From Charina bottae (taxonomy: Eukaryota > Chordata > Lepidosauria > Squamata > Charinaidae): a DNA stretch of 64,000 nucleotides. Below, piece by piece: positions 22,604-33,326 of this stretch. The stretch is taken from the NCBI GenBank assembly GCA_023362775.1, contig JALMGJ010000004.1:49532298-49596297 (forward strand). The letters are read 5' to 3'. Position 1 is the stretch's first letter. Each line of letters begins with the position of its first letter. The notes beneath the pieces are model-generated. The model did no database searches. It saw only the letters and a list, made by a program, of their open reading frames with translations, and had not been told where the DNA came from. The translations under genes and the position numbers were made by a program.

Positions 22604-23596
22604 TTCATCCTACTGCCTGGAGGTTGTGAGCGTCTAGATGGGGAACAGGCTTCAGCTGAACCCTGACACGTCTGAGTGGCTTTGGGTTTGGGAGCTTGCC
22701 AATTCTGGGATTATGCCATCTTTTGTGCTGGATGGGGTTTCACTGCCCCAGACAGACCCCGTGCACAATCTGGGGGTCCTCACTCACCACTCCTGCTTGA
22801 AGAGCAGGTGGTAGTTGTGGCTAGGGGGGCCTTTGCCCAGCTTCGTGTTGTGCAACAGTTATACCTGTTCCTAGATTGGGGGGCTCTGCTCACAGTCACT
22901 CATACCCTAGTCACCTCCAGATTGGACTACTGTATGAGCTCTACATGGGGCTGCCCTTGAAGAGTGTCCAGAAGCTTCAGTTGGTGCAGAATGCAGCACT
23001 GTGGGCAGTTACGTGTGTCTCTAGAAGAGCACACCTTACACCTCTGCTCCGTGAGCTGCACTAGCTGTCAGTCTGCCTCCGGGTCCAATTCAAGGTGCTG
23101 ATTTTAACCTTTAAAGCCCTTTGTGGCATGGGACCGGGTTTTCTGAGGGACTGCCTCTCCCCAGTTACATCTGCCTGTCCCATCAGATCTGGTAGAGAAG
23201 GCATGCTGCGGGTCCCGTCTGCTAGGGAACTACACTTGGCGGGTCCCAGGAGGCGGGCCTTCTCTGCCATGGCACCCATCTTATGGAATCTTCTCCTCCC
23301 CGAAGTGAGGTCAGCTCCATCCCTGTTAATGTTCCAGAAGTCACTCAAGATCTCGCTATGTCATCAGGCCTGGGGGTCCCAGGGGGACCGGTGACATTTT
23401 AAGATAATTCCATCATCGTAGTTAATATTTGCTCTCCCCTGTGCCTTGGTTTCTATATTTTAATAATTATTGTTTTATATTTTTAATAATGACTTTTATA
23501 TATTTATTATTTTACTTATTGATGTACGCCACCCAGAGTCACTTTTTGCGAGATGGGCGGCCATATAAATTTGATAAATAAATAAATAAATTTGCA
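22604..23596 (+). mobile_element. L2-type LINE, 3' part of RT/ORF2 and 3' tail
   Basis: The plus strand shows the L2/CR1-group C-terminal region in broken frames: LVTSRLDYCMSSTWGCPLKS, then QKLQLVQNAALWAVTCVSRR, then ILTFKALCGMGPGFLRDCLS, then RRAFSAMAPILWNLLLPEVR. It ends with the tail CGCCACCCAGAGTCAC ... GAGATGGGCGG and (AAAT)n at about 23580-23596. The fragment is 5'-truncated and carries frameshifts. Confidence 0.85.
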
Positions 23597-24889
23597 AAAG
23601 ACTGTTTTGATTTTAACAACTAGCCTGGCAGGGTATGGGGAGTGTCAGTATAACCAAACGTCACTTCATGCAGGAGCCACTTTGCATGTATGCAGATTTC
23701 TCACCTTTAACTATAATCCGATACACACTTCAAACACCTATCACATGCAACCCTTACAGATTTTTTAAATCATGCTGCATGATGAGGAAGCATTGGAAAC
23801 TCCAAAGTTTGCCACTGTTCAAACTTTCAGTTGGTCTAGTCAGATATTTTCTAAGCACAGATTTTTCTCCCCTGTAGTCAACATTCCTGCTTCGACTTTC
23901 CCTTATTTATTCAATAGACAAAATAGAGCAGTAAAGAAGCTGAGGCCAAGATGCCTCAATCTGGAACAGAGCAAGCACCCATTAATGTCACTCACAATTG
24001 GTTATTAAGGCGTTACTAACAAGGACAAAGACTGAGCCAACAGTCCAGAGATTTAAGGCATTATAATTTATCACTTTTTTCAACTAAACCACCCAGCGCT
24101 TTTGTGCAAGGCTAATAAATCTAATGAGCTTGGTCAAGTAACTGAATTTAAATCATCACTACCATATTGATCGGCCTGCTATAAAACTGGCAAAGCGCAG
24201 GCTGAACAGCCTTCCTATTTGGCAGTAATCTTCACTCGGGCTCCCTGGTTTCCCAGCTGAGCTCAAAGGTAAATTTTACTCTGCTTGAATACTGCAGAAT
24301 CAATGCTGAAAGGCCATTGTCTCTGCATTTTAAGATTCCTTTTATGTTGCTACAGCTTTTCATACACTTCAAGCAAGGCTTCCAGCCTATTAAAGCTATT
24401 ATGAGGGAGGAGGGATGGGAAAAGATTCAGCTGTATCTCAGCAACTTTTCCCTTTATAAGCCGTTAATTTACCTTTGTTCTTTTTAAAGAGTACTAATCC
24501 CCTTTTAACAAGTCCACTCCACCAAGTGGATTGCATTCAGTGAAAACTTATTTTATGATAACTGTGCTAGCCTTAGGGTGACACAAAACTCAATTGTTTT
24601 CTGCTGCAAAAACGTAAAATAACAGGGCTACTTCTCTATAGAACTAACGTAATACAGCTCTTTAAAGGCCATGGCTCACTGGGGCAGGGTCTTCCATGCA
24701 TACTGACAGAGCCAGCAGGGCTGGCCAAATAACCCACCGGAGGCCCTGACCATCCGAACAAGTGAGCCGAGGAGGATGGGTTGGGGCAATATCCAGAAGC
24801 CAACAGGCTCCTCTGCAAATGCAGCCTGATGATTAACGGGAGCAGATCTCAGAGCGAGCCCCGAGCAACAAGTCAGATTCACTCCTATC
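23597..24889. other. Mostly unique DNA; possible conserved noncoding stretch near 24.0-24.5 kb
   Basis: No repeat was recognised from about 23600 to 24890. The segment 23980-24440 has balanced composition, few simple repeats and several homeodomain-like TAAT cores. It looks unlike the decayed repeats around it. That is only an impression; there is no coding frame. Confidence 0.3.
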
Positions 24890-25466
24890 GCGACCGACCG
24901 ACCAAAATAGATTAGCATAAAGTATCTCTTTTAACCCGAGAAAGAATCCTTTGGAACTGAAACCCAACAGGGGCTAAACTGATCGATTTCCATCTCAAAG
25001 AGACGTAGCCTACTCCAAGGCTACGAAAAAGGCTTGGACCCGCATTTTTCAATTTCAGCACTTGGGGGAGTGCAAGACAAAGGCCAGATCCCCCATAATA
25101 TACCTCCCTTCCGCCTCCTCTCCACCTTCCTTCCTTCTTCCAAAGAAAGCCGCGTGTCGCTTTTCACGCCCTCGATTTACCTAACACGACCGGCTGATTC
25201 CACACGCTCGGCGGCGCTACCGCGTCTCTCCCTTAAAGAGACAGACCCTGCACGAAGGGAAGAGCTTGTTTCCACTTCCCTCGCGTTGGGGCCTTCGCCA
25301 GTGGGTTTCTTACAATACTTGAATTATTGCATTAATTTAATTAGCACTTTTTAACATTCCGCGAGAGATTCCCACCTTCTCTCACCTATAAAACAGCCAC
25401 GTAAGGTAGTGCGATTGGATAGAAAGGAAAGCAGGAATTTGGGACAGGAAGAAGATGCAGGAGGTG
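24890..25466 (-). promoter_or_regulatory. CpG-rich candidate promoter and untranslated first exon (PNPLA4?)
   Basis: This is the densest CpG cluster in non-repetitive DNA of the window (e.g. CGCTCGGCGGCGCTACCGCG near 25206-25226). On the minus strand a possible first-exon donor reads TTAG/GTAAAT at 25181/25180, which would place an untranslated exon at about 25181-25300 and a 22-kb intron before the PNPLA4 ATG exon. On the plus strand TATAAAA (25387-25393) precedes GTG/GTAAGT at 25466/25467, so a divergent transcript is also possible. Linkage to PNPLA4 is inference from strand and position only. Confidence 0.4.
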
Positions 25467-27889
25467 GTAAGTAGGGAAGGTATTAGGACTATCAGCTCTG
25501 GATTGTAAAAATCCGGACAACGAATAGTCGCCAGCAAAATAAATACATGTAGAAAATTCTAGTGGTTCTCAAATTCCTCCAGCCCAGATCTGGTAGTCCT
25601 AACAGTTAATATTTGTTGATGACATGATTAACATGTAAGCAGTGGAAAGTTGTAATAACTAGTTTGTTTACATTAGTGAGAGTTGTAAATACACAACCAC
25701 TGGGAGCCTAACGTTGGGAAAGTGTGCTTTCTGAGACAAAACACCATGGTGCGTTCATCTCTTCTTATTAATCAATTAGTTCAGTTAATAGGTTAGTTTT
25801 CTATCCCATCTTTCCTCCAGGAACTCTTTCTTGCATAATCATCTCCAGGTCGGTAAGCTTCCATAGAAGAGCAAGGACGCGAACCATAAAAGGTGCGTAT
25901 TTCCCAAGGTGCTCTTGAGGCAAATCGGCTTGCATGGGAAGCTGTTCTGATTGGGTCTCAGGGATACAACTGCAGAGTGGAGATCAGCTGATCTGGGCTT
26001 GCTCTCATGGTGTGTGAATGCCCCAGTTCCAATGCCTGAATTGGGCTTAGCTGACTTCCTATGCAGGGATGGGTTCAACAGATTTAAAAAATGATTTTTA
26101 AACATGCAGCACATCATTAAGTTTTGAGTGGAAAGAAGTACCCAAGAAGTGGGCTTCATTTTATCTTTATTTACATAAATAAAACATTATATAAATGAAA
26201 ACGTATATAAATGAGCCCATGGAGATTCTTAGAAAATAAAAATGGGAAGTGGCTGCTGTCCAGAGATGCATTTATAACTGTCCTTGCCTGCCTATAAAAA
26301 AATGGCAAAGGTACAATGGGATAATCACTCAGAGTTGGGAGTCGGGCAGCATGAAAATTTAATAAATTGCCATCATCGTCTGGTGGTTATAGCTGCAAGA
26401 GGGGTAGCAGATGACAGCCATCTATGTTCACCTTTCCAAAACGTTTGACTCCTCTTAATCTACAAGTATAATTGGCTGAATGCGGCTGAAGCTTGACCAG
26501 AGTCCTAGAATTCTTAAACATGTTGAAAAACTTAATAAATCTTCAAGGCATTCACATGTTTATTTTTTAAATGGAGAAAGCAGTAGCATTCTGGAAAGAA
26601 ACAACAAAAAAGCCACTGTGACCGCTTTTCAGCCTTTTGTTAAAACGGCAAGCTAGCTTTAGATCCCCAAGAGAACCAGAGGTGAAGATAATGTCAGCTA
26701 GCTGTTAATCCTTTTTGCTAGAAAAAGAAAGTTTGTACTGACTCAGCAAGCCTTGAAAATGAGACTTGTGGAACTATTTAAATAACATAATTATTATGTA
26801 CTGAAAACACATGAGGATGTTTTAAAATACACAATGAGTACATACAGCAAATCATGTGGATATAAAGTGTGTGCAAAGAAAATAAGATTACACTAATGTA
26901 TTTTGTAAACACTAAATGGTTTTTTTCTCCCCCATTTCTTTTACTGGTTTATATATATCTTTATGTTCATTTTTACATACGATCACTTTTCCAATATGTT
27001 TTTACAGGCTGAAATTGTCTTACAAATATTTTGCTTTCAGTCCAGATAATGATTTGCTTTTTAAAATAATAATTCTATCTCATCAAACTAATTAACAAAG
27101 TATGGGTGGGGTGGGGAAGCATACATACAGTAAATAGAATTAATGAGTAATATAACAAAGGAGGAGGTGGAAAAGGAAGAAAAGGGGCCTGAAATTTAAC
27201 TCATGAACAAATATGAGCTTTCAAAAATGTCATGGGTTGCTTCAAATTCTTCTTCCTTGCCCTTTTGCCACTAAAACAAGTTAATGGAAAGCATGCAGAG
27301 GATGGCTTCTGCAATTCTTTCAAATGATTTTACCAGCAGTAACCAAGTAATGAATTGTGACACTGTGTACGTGTGTATGTGCACTAATTAGGATGTTTGC
27401 ATACATATTGTGTGTGTGTGTGTGTATAAGAGAGAGAGACTGCATCAGATGTAAACTATTACATGTTTTAGAATAATCTGATTGGATACTAAACTAAAAT
27501 ATTACCAAAATGAGTCTAGGAATAGAAGTTTCATCTGCATTTAGCAGACTCTCCATACAATGCTTCCCTTAGTGTAATCCATTTTAACTTTTCAGAATTC
27601 CTATTAGCACAACTAAAAGATTCTAACACCAATTAAACACTTTAACCAAGCTGATGACACCACCATTAATAATTACATATGGTTTAGGAGTTAAATAAAA
27701 CATATTCCTCTACGCCACACCAACCAACTAACCATTGGGCTACCCACCTGAGAAATTTTTATAAAACCATATCAAAAGCTTTCTCAGCAGCCCACTCCTC
27801 CCCCCACCCCCAAAGAAACTGCTGGATTTTGTCTGCCATGAGTTAAAGCAATTACATCAATTAAAATTCTAATATTATCACAACCTTGA
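25467..27889. other. No gene seen
   Basis: AT-rich DNA with a short (TG)n/(GA)n tract near 27405-27440. A 106-codon minus-strand frame at 25839-26159 has no recognisable domain and no clear splice context, so I do not call it a gene. Confidence 0.35.
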
Positions 27890-28116
27890 CAATGCCAGTT
27901 TGGTCTAGTGGTTAAGGTGCTGGGCTAGAAACCAGGAGTCTGTGAGTTCTAGTCCCGCCTTAGGCATGAAAGCAGGCTGGGTGACCTTGGGCCCGTCACA
28001 CACACTCAGCCCAACTCACCTCACAGGGTTGCTGTTGTGGGGAAAATAAGAGGAGGAAGGAGTATTAGGTATGTTCGCCACCTTGAGTTATTTATAAAAA
28101 TAATAAAGGCGGGAAA

Positions 28117-28155
<39 letters not shown>

Positions 28156-28160
28156 AATAC
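27890..28160 (+). mobile_element. MIR-like CORE-SINE, copy A
   Basis: The head GTTTGGTCTAGTGGTTAAGG and GAGTTCTAGTCC are tRNA-type A and B boxes. The core GGGTGACCTTGGGCC and TCACCTCACAGGGTTG is MIR-like. The 3' part GCCACCTTGAGTTATTTATA is followed by AAATn to about 28155. Orientation is plus. Confidence 0.85.
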
Positions 28161-29319
28161 ATCTCTGTATATCATGAATAGAAGATACAGTGTTTTATTA
28201 TTTAATTTGTTTAAGTCTACATTAGACTTTTCTCCTCTTTCCCATTATTACTGGCTAGTACAAGATAATGACATTTTTATTTTTATAGAACTTACTCATA
28301 TTGGCAGAGGCCAAATATCTACTGTATATCATTCAGGAGTTCAATAAAATGTGCAAACAGCAAACAATTATTTCACTGTCTCCTTTGTAAATTTAACTTT
28401 AGCTGTTACTTTTTTTAATAGCAGTTTAACTACCTGCTACGTCTTTTATAACGCAAACACTAATTAATGTGGATTTGCTGTATCCCACACTAAAGATAGC
28501 AATGAAAACAATATGAAAAACATTCTACCATCCTGTATACCATCTGTTTAATAAAACTATTTAAGATTCAACAAGGACACGTTTATATTCCATTTGAAAC
28601 CTGTTTGCATGTTATAGATAAATGAAGCAGTTAGTTTTACATAAAACTATCACAAATGAAAACAAGCAAAACTTGTGATAGGCAAAATAGAAGAAATGCT
28701 TTTTATTTCATCCAGAATGCTGATAAAGTAGCATTGAGAATCTCAAAAGGACTTTATTTCACAGTCTAACAGCAATTGATTTAAACACGTATTTTTCAAA
28801 TATGGTGCCTTCCTGTTATGTTAGGCTACAACTTTCATCCCCATCCAGCAATGCCAGTGAGGAATATTGTCTAACACATCTAGAGTGCATCTGGGGAAGA
28901 CTGGTTGACATAAAGTTGGTACTCAAGAAGATAAACCAGCGTGAGAGAAAATATGAGGTAAGACTTTACCTGTGAAGGACATCAGCACCCTAATTGAACC
29001 TAGAAGAATATTTACAGCTATGTAGAGTCCAAATGAGTATCACTGGAGTCTCACTTATCCATAAGAAGCATGGCAGGGGGGCAGCATTTGCTCTAGTAAA
29101 AGCTTTACTGTTGTTCCACAAAGATAACTTGAAGGTAGAACATACCACAGTTGTGAAGCCTCCAAATTATGAAGCTCAATTGGTTGAAGGTGTCATGAAA
29201 CATTAACAAGAAACTGAAATGATAAAAAGTGGTTTTAACTTGGCTTTCTTAAGATGAAAAGGCAAACAGGGATCTAAGCGACTTTCTTCAGCAGAATAAT
29301 TTCTGGCTAAATCACAGAA
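28161..29319. other. No gene seen
   Basis: AT-rich unique DNA. A 70-codon plus-strand frame at 28994-29206 has no family resemblance that I recognise. Confidence 0.35.
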
Positions 29320-29406
29320 ACATTACTCCCCCTTTGTCTATGAAGGTTCTCAGTCATCCAGGTGGAATTGTCTGTAGCTTGAATCATGTCAACTGGATTT
29401 CTATTT

Positions 29407-29455
29407 CTCAGTGGAAACGTTTCGCTCCTTATCCAAGAAGCTTCTTCAGTCTGAG
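29407..29455 (-). ncRNA. Hammerhead-ribozyme-like motif, left arm of PLE unit 1
   Basis: On the minus strand: CTCAG, A, CTGAAGA, A, then hairpin GCTTCTT-GGAT-AAGGAGC, then GAAA, CGTTTC, CA, CTGAG. This fits hammerhead order: stem I 5' strand, CUGANGA core, stem II, GAAA core, very short stem III, stem I 3' strand. PLEs are known to carry type I hammerheads with tiny stem III. Activity is not shown. Confidence 0.55.
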
Positions 29456-30280
29456 CAAAGTTAGTAAGGGAATCCTTAAATATGTTTCTAGGGTGGCTGT
29501 GCGACCTTGCACCTGGGGCTAGGTCATGTTTATTTGAGATGTTTATTTCTAAGTCCCTTTATCATCCAAAGGAGGATTGTTGAGATTACCATGCTGCTGT
29601 TGAGCTTGCGAAATGGTCTTAATCTTCCTAGGCACAGAAGACAAAGCAGGAAGGAAAATAGGGGAAAGATTGTGCCTGAGGCGCCCACCTCTATTCAAGG
29701 AAGGATTTTCCAAGTTGGCATAAATGGATTCCTTGACCCCTCTCTCAAACCACCTATCTTCCCTGTCTAAAATGTGAACATTAATGTCCTCAAATGAGTG
29801 TCCTTTTCCCTTTAGATGAAGGTAATCTAATCAAAGGTAACCAAACAACCTTTGTACAGGAGGATGGCCCAACACAGGAGGAGCAACACCACAAGACCAG
29901 AGTCAGCAGTTTACCTTCATCTAAAGGAAAAAGGACACTCATTTGAGGACATTAATGTTCACATTTTAGACAGGGAAGATAGGTGGTTTGAGAGAGGGGT
30001 CAAGGAATCCATTTATGCCAACTTGGAAAATCCTTCCTTGAATAGAGGTGGGCGCCTCAGGCACAATCTTTCCCCTATCTTCCTTCCTGCTTTGTCTTCT
30101 GTGCCTAGGAAGATTAAGACCATTTCGCAAGCTCAACAGCAGCATTGTAATCTCAACAATCCTCCTTTGGATGATAAAGGGACTTAGAAATAAACATCTC
30201 AAATAACCATGACCTAGCCCCAGGTGCAAGGTCACACAGCCACCCTAGAAACATATTTAAGGATTCCCTTACTAACTTTG

Positions 30281-30329
30281 CTCAGACTGAAGAAGCTTCT
30301 TGGATAAGGAGCGAAACGTTTCCACTGAG
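30281..30329 (+). ncRNA. Hammerhead-ribozyme-like motif, right arm of PLE unit 1
   Basis: The same 49-nt motif on the plus strand. CTGAAGA is at 30287-30293; stem II is 30295-30301 with 30306-30312, closing GGAT; GAAA is at 30313-30316; stem I pairs CTCAG 30281-30285 with CTGAG 30325-30329. All stem II pairs form, with one G-U. Confidence 0.55.
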
Positions 30330-30378
30330 AAATAGAAATCCAGTTGACATGATTCAAGCTACAGACATTACTCCCCCT

Positions 30379-30994
30379 AAGCCCCAAGATTGTACTAGTG
30401 CCACCTCTAATTTGTCTAGATTAATCTTCACTCTCAGCCCTCACACACAACAGCAGCACCTGACAGCACCTTTCTTTCATTAACTTGTCAAGTGCAAATA
30501 GAAGATTGCCGGCTAAGGCAAACAGTGCACTTTCTGTCCCATTAGGACAGAAACTATATTGGAAAATATAGGCCAGTATATGTCAGTAAGGAATGCTTTT
30601 CAATCCTTTGCCACATATCTGCAGTTCTTCTAAGCAAAGAACAGGAAACTGAACTTAAGTCTACAATCAAAGAGAATATTTGTAGCTCAGGGTTGAACTA
30701 TGGAGTCCTTGGTGTTCTCTGAGCCTTGTTTTTTTCTTGCAGACGTTTCATTGCCAGACTAGGCAATTGTATTAAACTTGGTACATGGAGCATCTGTGTA
30801 CAAAAACAAGACCTTTGTTCAATGTTTCCTCCATAGTACAGACACTTTGCTTTTGATATATGACTTAACATATTCTTGTCAATAATAAAACAAATGAAAA
30901 TAGCATGGACATAATTATTGGTACCATTACTATTCAAGGTTTACTGAATAAATTACAATTGACTGTGTTCGCACAACATTATAAGCCATAAACT
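30379..30994. other. No gene; possible decayed LINE scrap at 30400-30620
   Basis: CACTTTCTGTCCCATTAGGA and neighbouring sequence weakly resemble the LINE-derived segment at 13750-14060. The rest is AT-rich and unassigned. Confidence 0.3.
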
Positions 30995-31587
30995 ACTTCT
31001 TATTTATTTATTTTTTATTTTGACTCTGGGTGGCTCACAATATAAAAACAACACAAATAAAACAAAATAAATAGAAATGCAATAAGAAAATAAACAAAAT
31101 GGCAATCCAGACAACCAACATTAAAACATATGTAACATATTTAAGATAAACATATGTAATATATGACAAACATATGTAACAAGAGGATTCCATCCACCCT
31201 GTCCTAAGGCTTGGGAGAATAGACAGGTTTTTAAGGCCTTCTGGAATGCCATCAGGGTAGGAGCCATCCGGATATTAGGGAGGACCTCATTCCAGAGGGC
31301 AGGCGCAGTGACAAAAAAATGTGCATTTCCTGGGTCCCAAAAGATGACACTTTGATCAAGGGGACGTGGAGCACGGCCAGTCTGTCGGCTCTTACCGGCT
31401 AGCAGAAACATGGAAGACAAGAGATTCCTCAAATAACTGGACCCCATGCCATGTAGGACTATAGATTTTAACCAGCACCTTGAATTGTACATGGAAGCTT
31501 AGCAGCAACCAGTTCAGCTCATGAAGCAGGATGTCACATGAGTATGCAGAAGCAGGCCCACCATTTTTTCTGCCACTGTGTTCTGGA

Positions 31588-32026
31588 TAGGCTGACCATA
31601 TGTCCCGTTTTGAATGGGACAGTCCCATTTTTAAGCATTTTTCAACCGTCCTGTTGTTTTCATAAAAATCTCAATTTTGTCCCATTTTTCAAACCCGGCA
31701 GGAATGGCGCAGAAGAAGGATCCGAGCCAGAGCGCGGACCGGGGGGTGGAGTTTGCAGGCGAGAGCCAATTGCGTGGACCGGGGGCGGGGTCTGCAGGTG
31801 GGAGCCAATTGTATGGACCAGGGGGTGGGGTTTGCAGGCAGAAGCCAATCGCACAGACCGGGAACGGGGTTTGCAGACGGGAGCCAATCGTGCGGACCGG
31901 GTGGCAGGGTTTGCAGGCAGGAGCCAATTGCGCAGACCGGGGGCGGGGACCCCTGTCTTTTTCATGAATACAGAATATTACATAAGACCCCGTCCCATTT
32001 TGCCATCCTGAAATATGGTCAGCCTA
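31588..32026. mobile_element. hAT-type MITE nested in the L2 LINE
   Basis: Termini are TAGGCTGACCATATG (31588) and ATATGGTCAGCCTA (32026). The flanking 8 bp are GTTCTGGA (31580-31587) and GTACTGGA (32027-32034), an 8-bp duplication with one mismatch as expected for hAT elements. There is no transposase frame. The interior is dominated by a GC-rich minisatellite. Confidence 0.78.
31722..31955. repeat. About 40-bp minisatellite with CCAAT and GC boxes
   Basis: Five to six units of the form GGAGCCAATTGCG ... GACCGGGGGCGGGG ... TTTGCAGGCA lie inside the hAT MITE. Each unit carries a CCAAT-type motif and most a GGGCGGGG-like GC box. Open frames in several phases are by-products of the repeat. Confidence 0.8.
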
Positions 32027-32924
32027 GTACTGGACCAGTTGAAGCTTTTGGGAGATTTAAAGGGTGGTCCCATGTACAGCGCATTGCAATAGCCAAGCTG
32101 TGAGCTGACTGTATGGAGGGCTGCCTGATCTAGGAAGGGCTGGAACTGGCCCCCCAGATTGAATTGTGCAAAGAGGCTCTTGGCCACAGCTGCTACTTGA
32201 TTTTCAATCAGGAGCTGTGCTGGTTAATGACCGCAATAAAGTTATTTCGAGCTATGGGTCCAGGACAACCCCCAGATTGTGCACTACTCCTGAATGGGAA
32301 GTACAATCCCATCCAGGAATAAGGATGAAAGATCTCCAGACCTAGGCAGTCCCGACAACCACAATAACTCAGGCTTATTAGGATTGAGTTGGAGTTGGTT
32401 CCTCCTCATACAGGCCCACACAGCTTCCAGGCACTGAGACAGGACATCAACAGCCTCACCTGGCCAGCCTGGGGTCAAAAGATGTAATTGGGGATCATCA
32501 GGGTACTGATGATATCGGACCCCAAACCGGCAGATGACCAGCAGTTTCATGTAGATGTTGAAGAAGAGGAAAAAGAGCATCGAACCTTGTGGCACACAAC
32601 GGCCTAGGGATCTCTCCCCTCCCTCCTACTAACACCAACTGGAACTGGCCTCATTACAATATAGTGTCCCCAATTCCTAGCCTCTAAAATCCAAAGTGAC
32701 TAGACTTTGAACTGTTACATAATAAAATTATAATGCTGAGGTCCTGCACACAATAAATAGTGACAAGTGTTATATTAAATTAGTATTTATATTATAAATA
32801 AAAGCACTTACGGGAAATAATAAATTAACAACTTAAGTCAATAATTTCACTCTATGAAATAACATGATTTTGCTAAAGCAAAAACAGATCAAAAGATTTT
32901 GAGTCTGAATCAAAACCCCAAATA

Positions 32925-33326
32925 CAGGTAGTCCTTGCTTAACTATGGTAACTGGGACTGGCAACTCCGTTGCTAATCAACGCAGTTGTAAAGTATGATG
33001 TCATGTGACCGTGCCAACTTACGCTGGCAGTTGCGGCAGTCCCAGTTACTGTTATTAGGTGAATCCCACATGGTCACAGCGTCCTGCGGGCATGTGCTGC
33101 CATTTGTGACCTCCTGCCAGCTTCCTCATTGACTTTGCTTGTCAGAAGCCAGCAGTGAAGGTCGCAAATGGCGATCACGTGACTGTGGAACACTGCAATG
33201 TTGTAATTTCAGGCTGGTTGCCAAGCACCTGAATTGCAATCACGTGACCGCGGGGATGCTGCGATGACGAGGACCCATAACTTTGATCGGTCACTGAACG
33301 AGTGGCCGTTCAACGAGGACTACCTG
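32925..33326. mobile_element. TA-flanked MITE, 402 bp
   Basis: Starts CAGGTAGTCCTTGC at 32925 and ends ACGAGGACTACCTG at 33326, with TA on both sides (32923-32924 and 33327-33328). Interior motifs such as GACTTTGCTTGTCAGAAGCC and GTGACCGCGGGGATGCTGCG are typical of a squamate MITE I recognise from memory. It is the same family as the element at 9463-10443 but without the GC-rich core of that copy. Confidence 0.85.

Larger units (their letters stand above)
29320..30378. mobile_element. Palindromic Penelope-like (PLE) unit 1
   Basis: ACATTACTCCCCCT flanks the unit at 29320-29333 and 30365-30378. Inside, two inverted arms (about 29365-29835 and 29865-30364) meet at AACCAAACAACCT. Each arm encodes the same PLE-type C-terminal segment. 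The right arm on the plus strand (29852-30187) reads YRRMAQHRRSN, HLKEKGHSFEDINVHILDRE, DRWFERGVKESIYANLENPS and LNRGG. The GH ... LDRE.WF.R..KE ... LNR pattern is that of the Penelope GIY-YIG endonuclease C-terminus. No RT is present. The left arm lacks about 75 bp near the centre relative to the unit at 49 kb. Confidence 0.8.
30995..32645 (-). mobile_element. L2-type LINE, RT and C-terminus, interrupted by a hAT MITE
   Basis: Read on the minus strand from about 32645, the RT palm runs VPQGS-like PQGSMLFFLFFNIYMKLL, then RFGVRYHQYPDDPQLHLL (the YADD box reads YPDD), then QLQLNPNKPELLWLSG. At about 32190-32040 comes SQLGYCNALYMGPPFKSPKS. The frame is interrupted by the MITE at 31588-32026 and resumes near 31492 with APALWNEVLPNIRMAPTLMA and FQKALKTCLFSQALG. 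The 3' tail (CCACCCAGAGTCAAAATAAA) reaches about 30995. Frames are broken throughout. Confidence 0.85.

Noticed and set aside
31538..32103. Overlapping open frames of 96-157 codons
   Set aside because: They arise from the roughly 40-bp GC-rich minisatellite in a hAT MITE and encode only its repeat in different frames.
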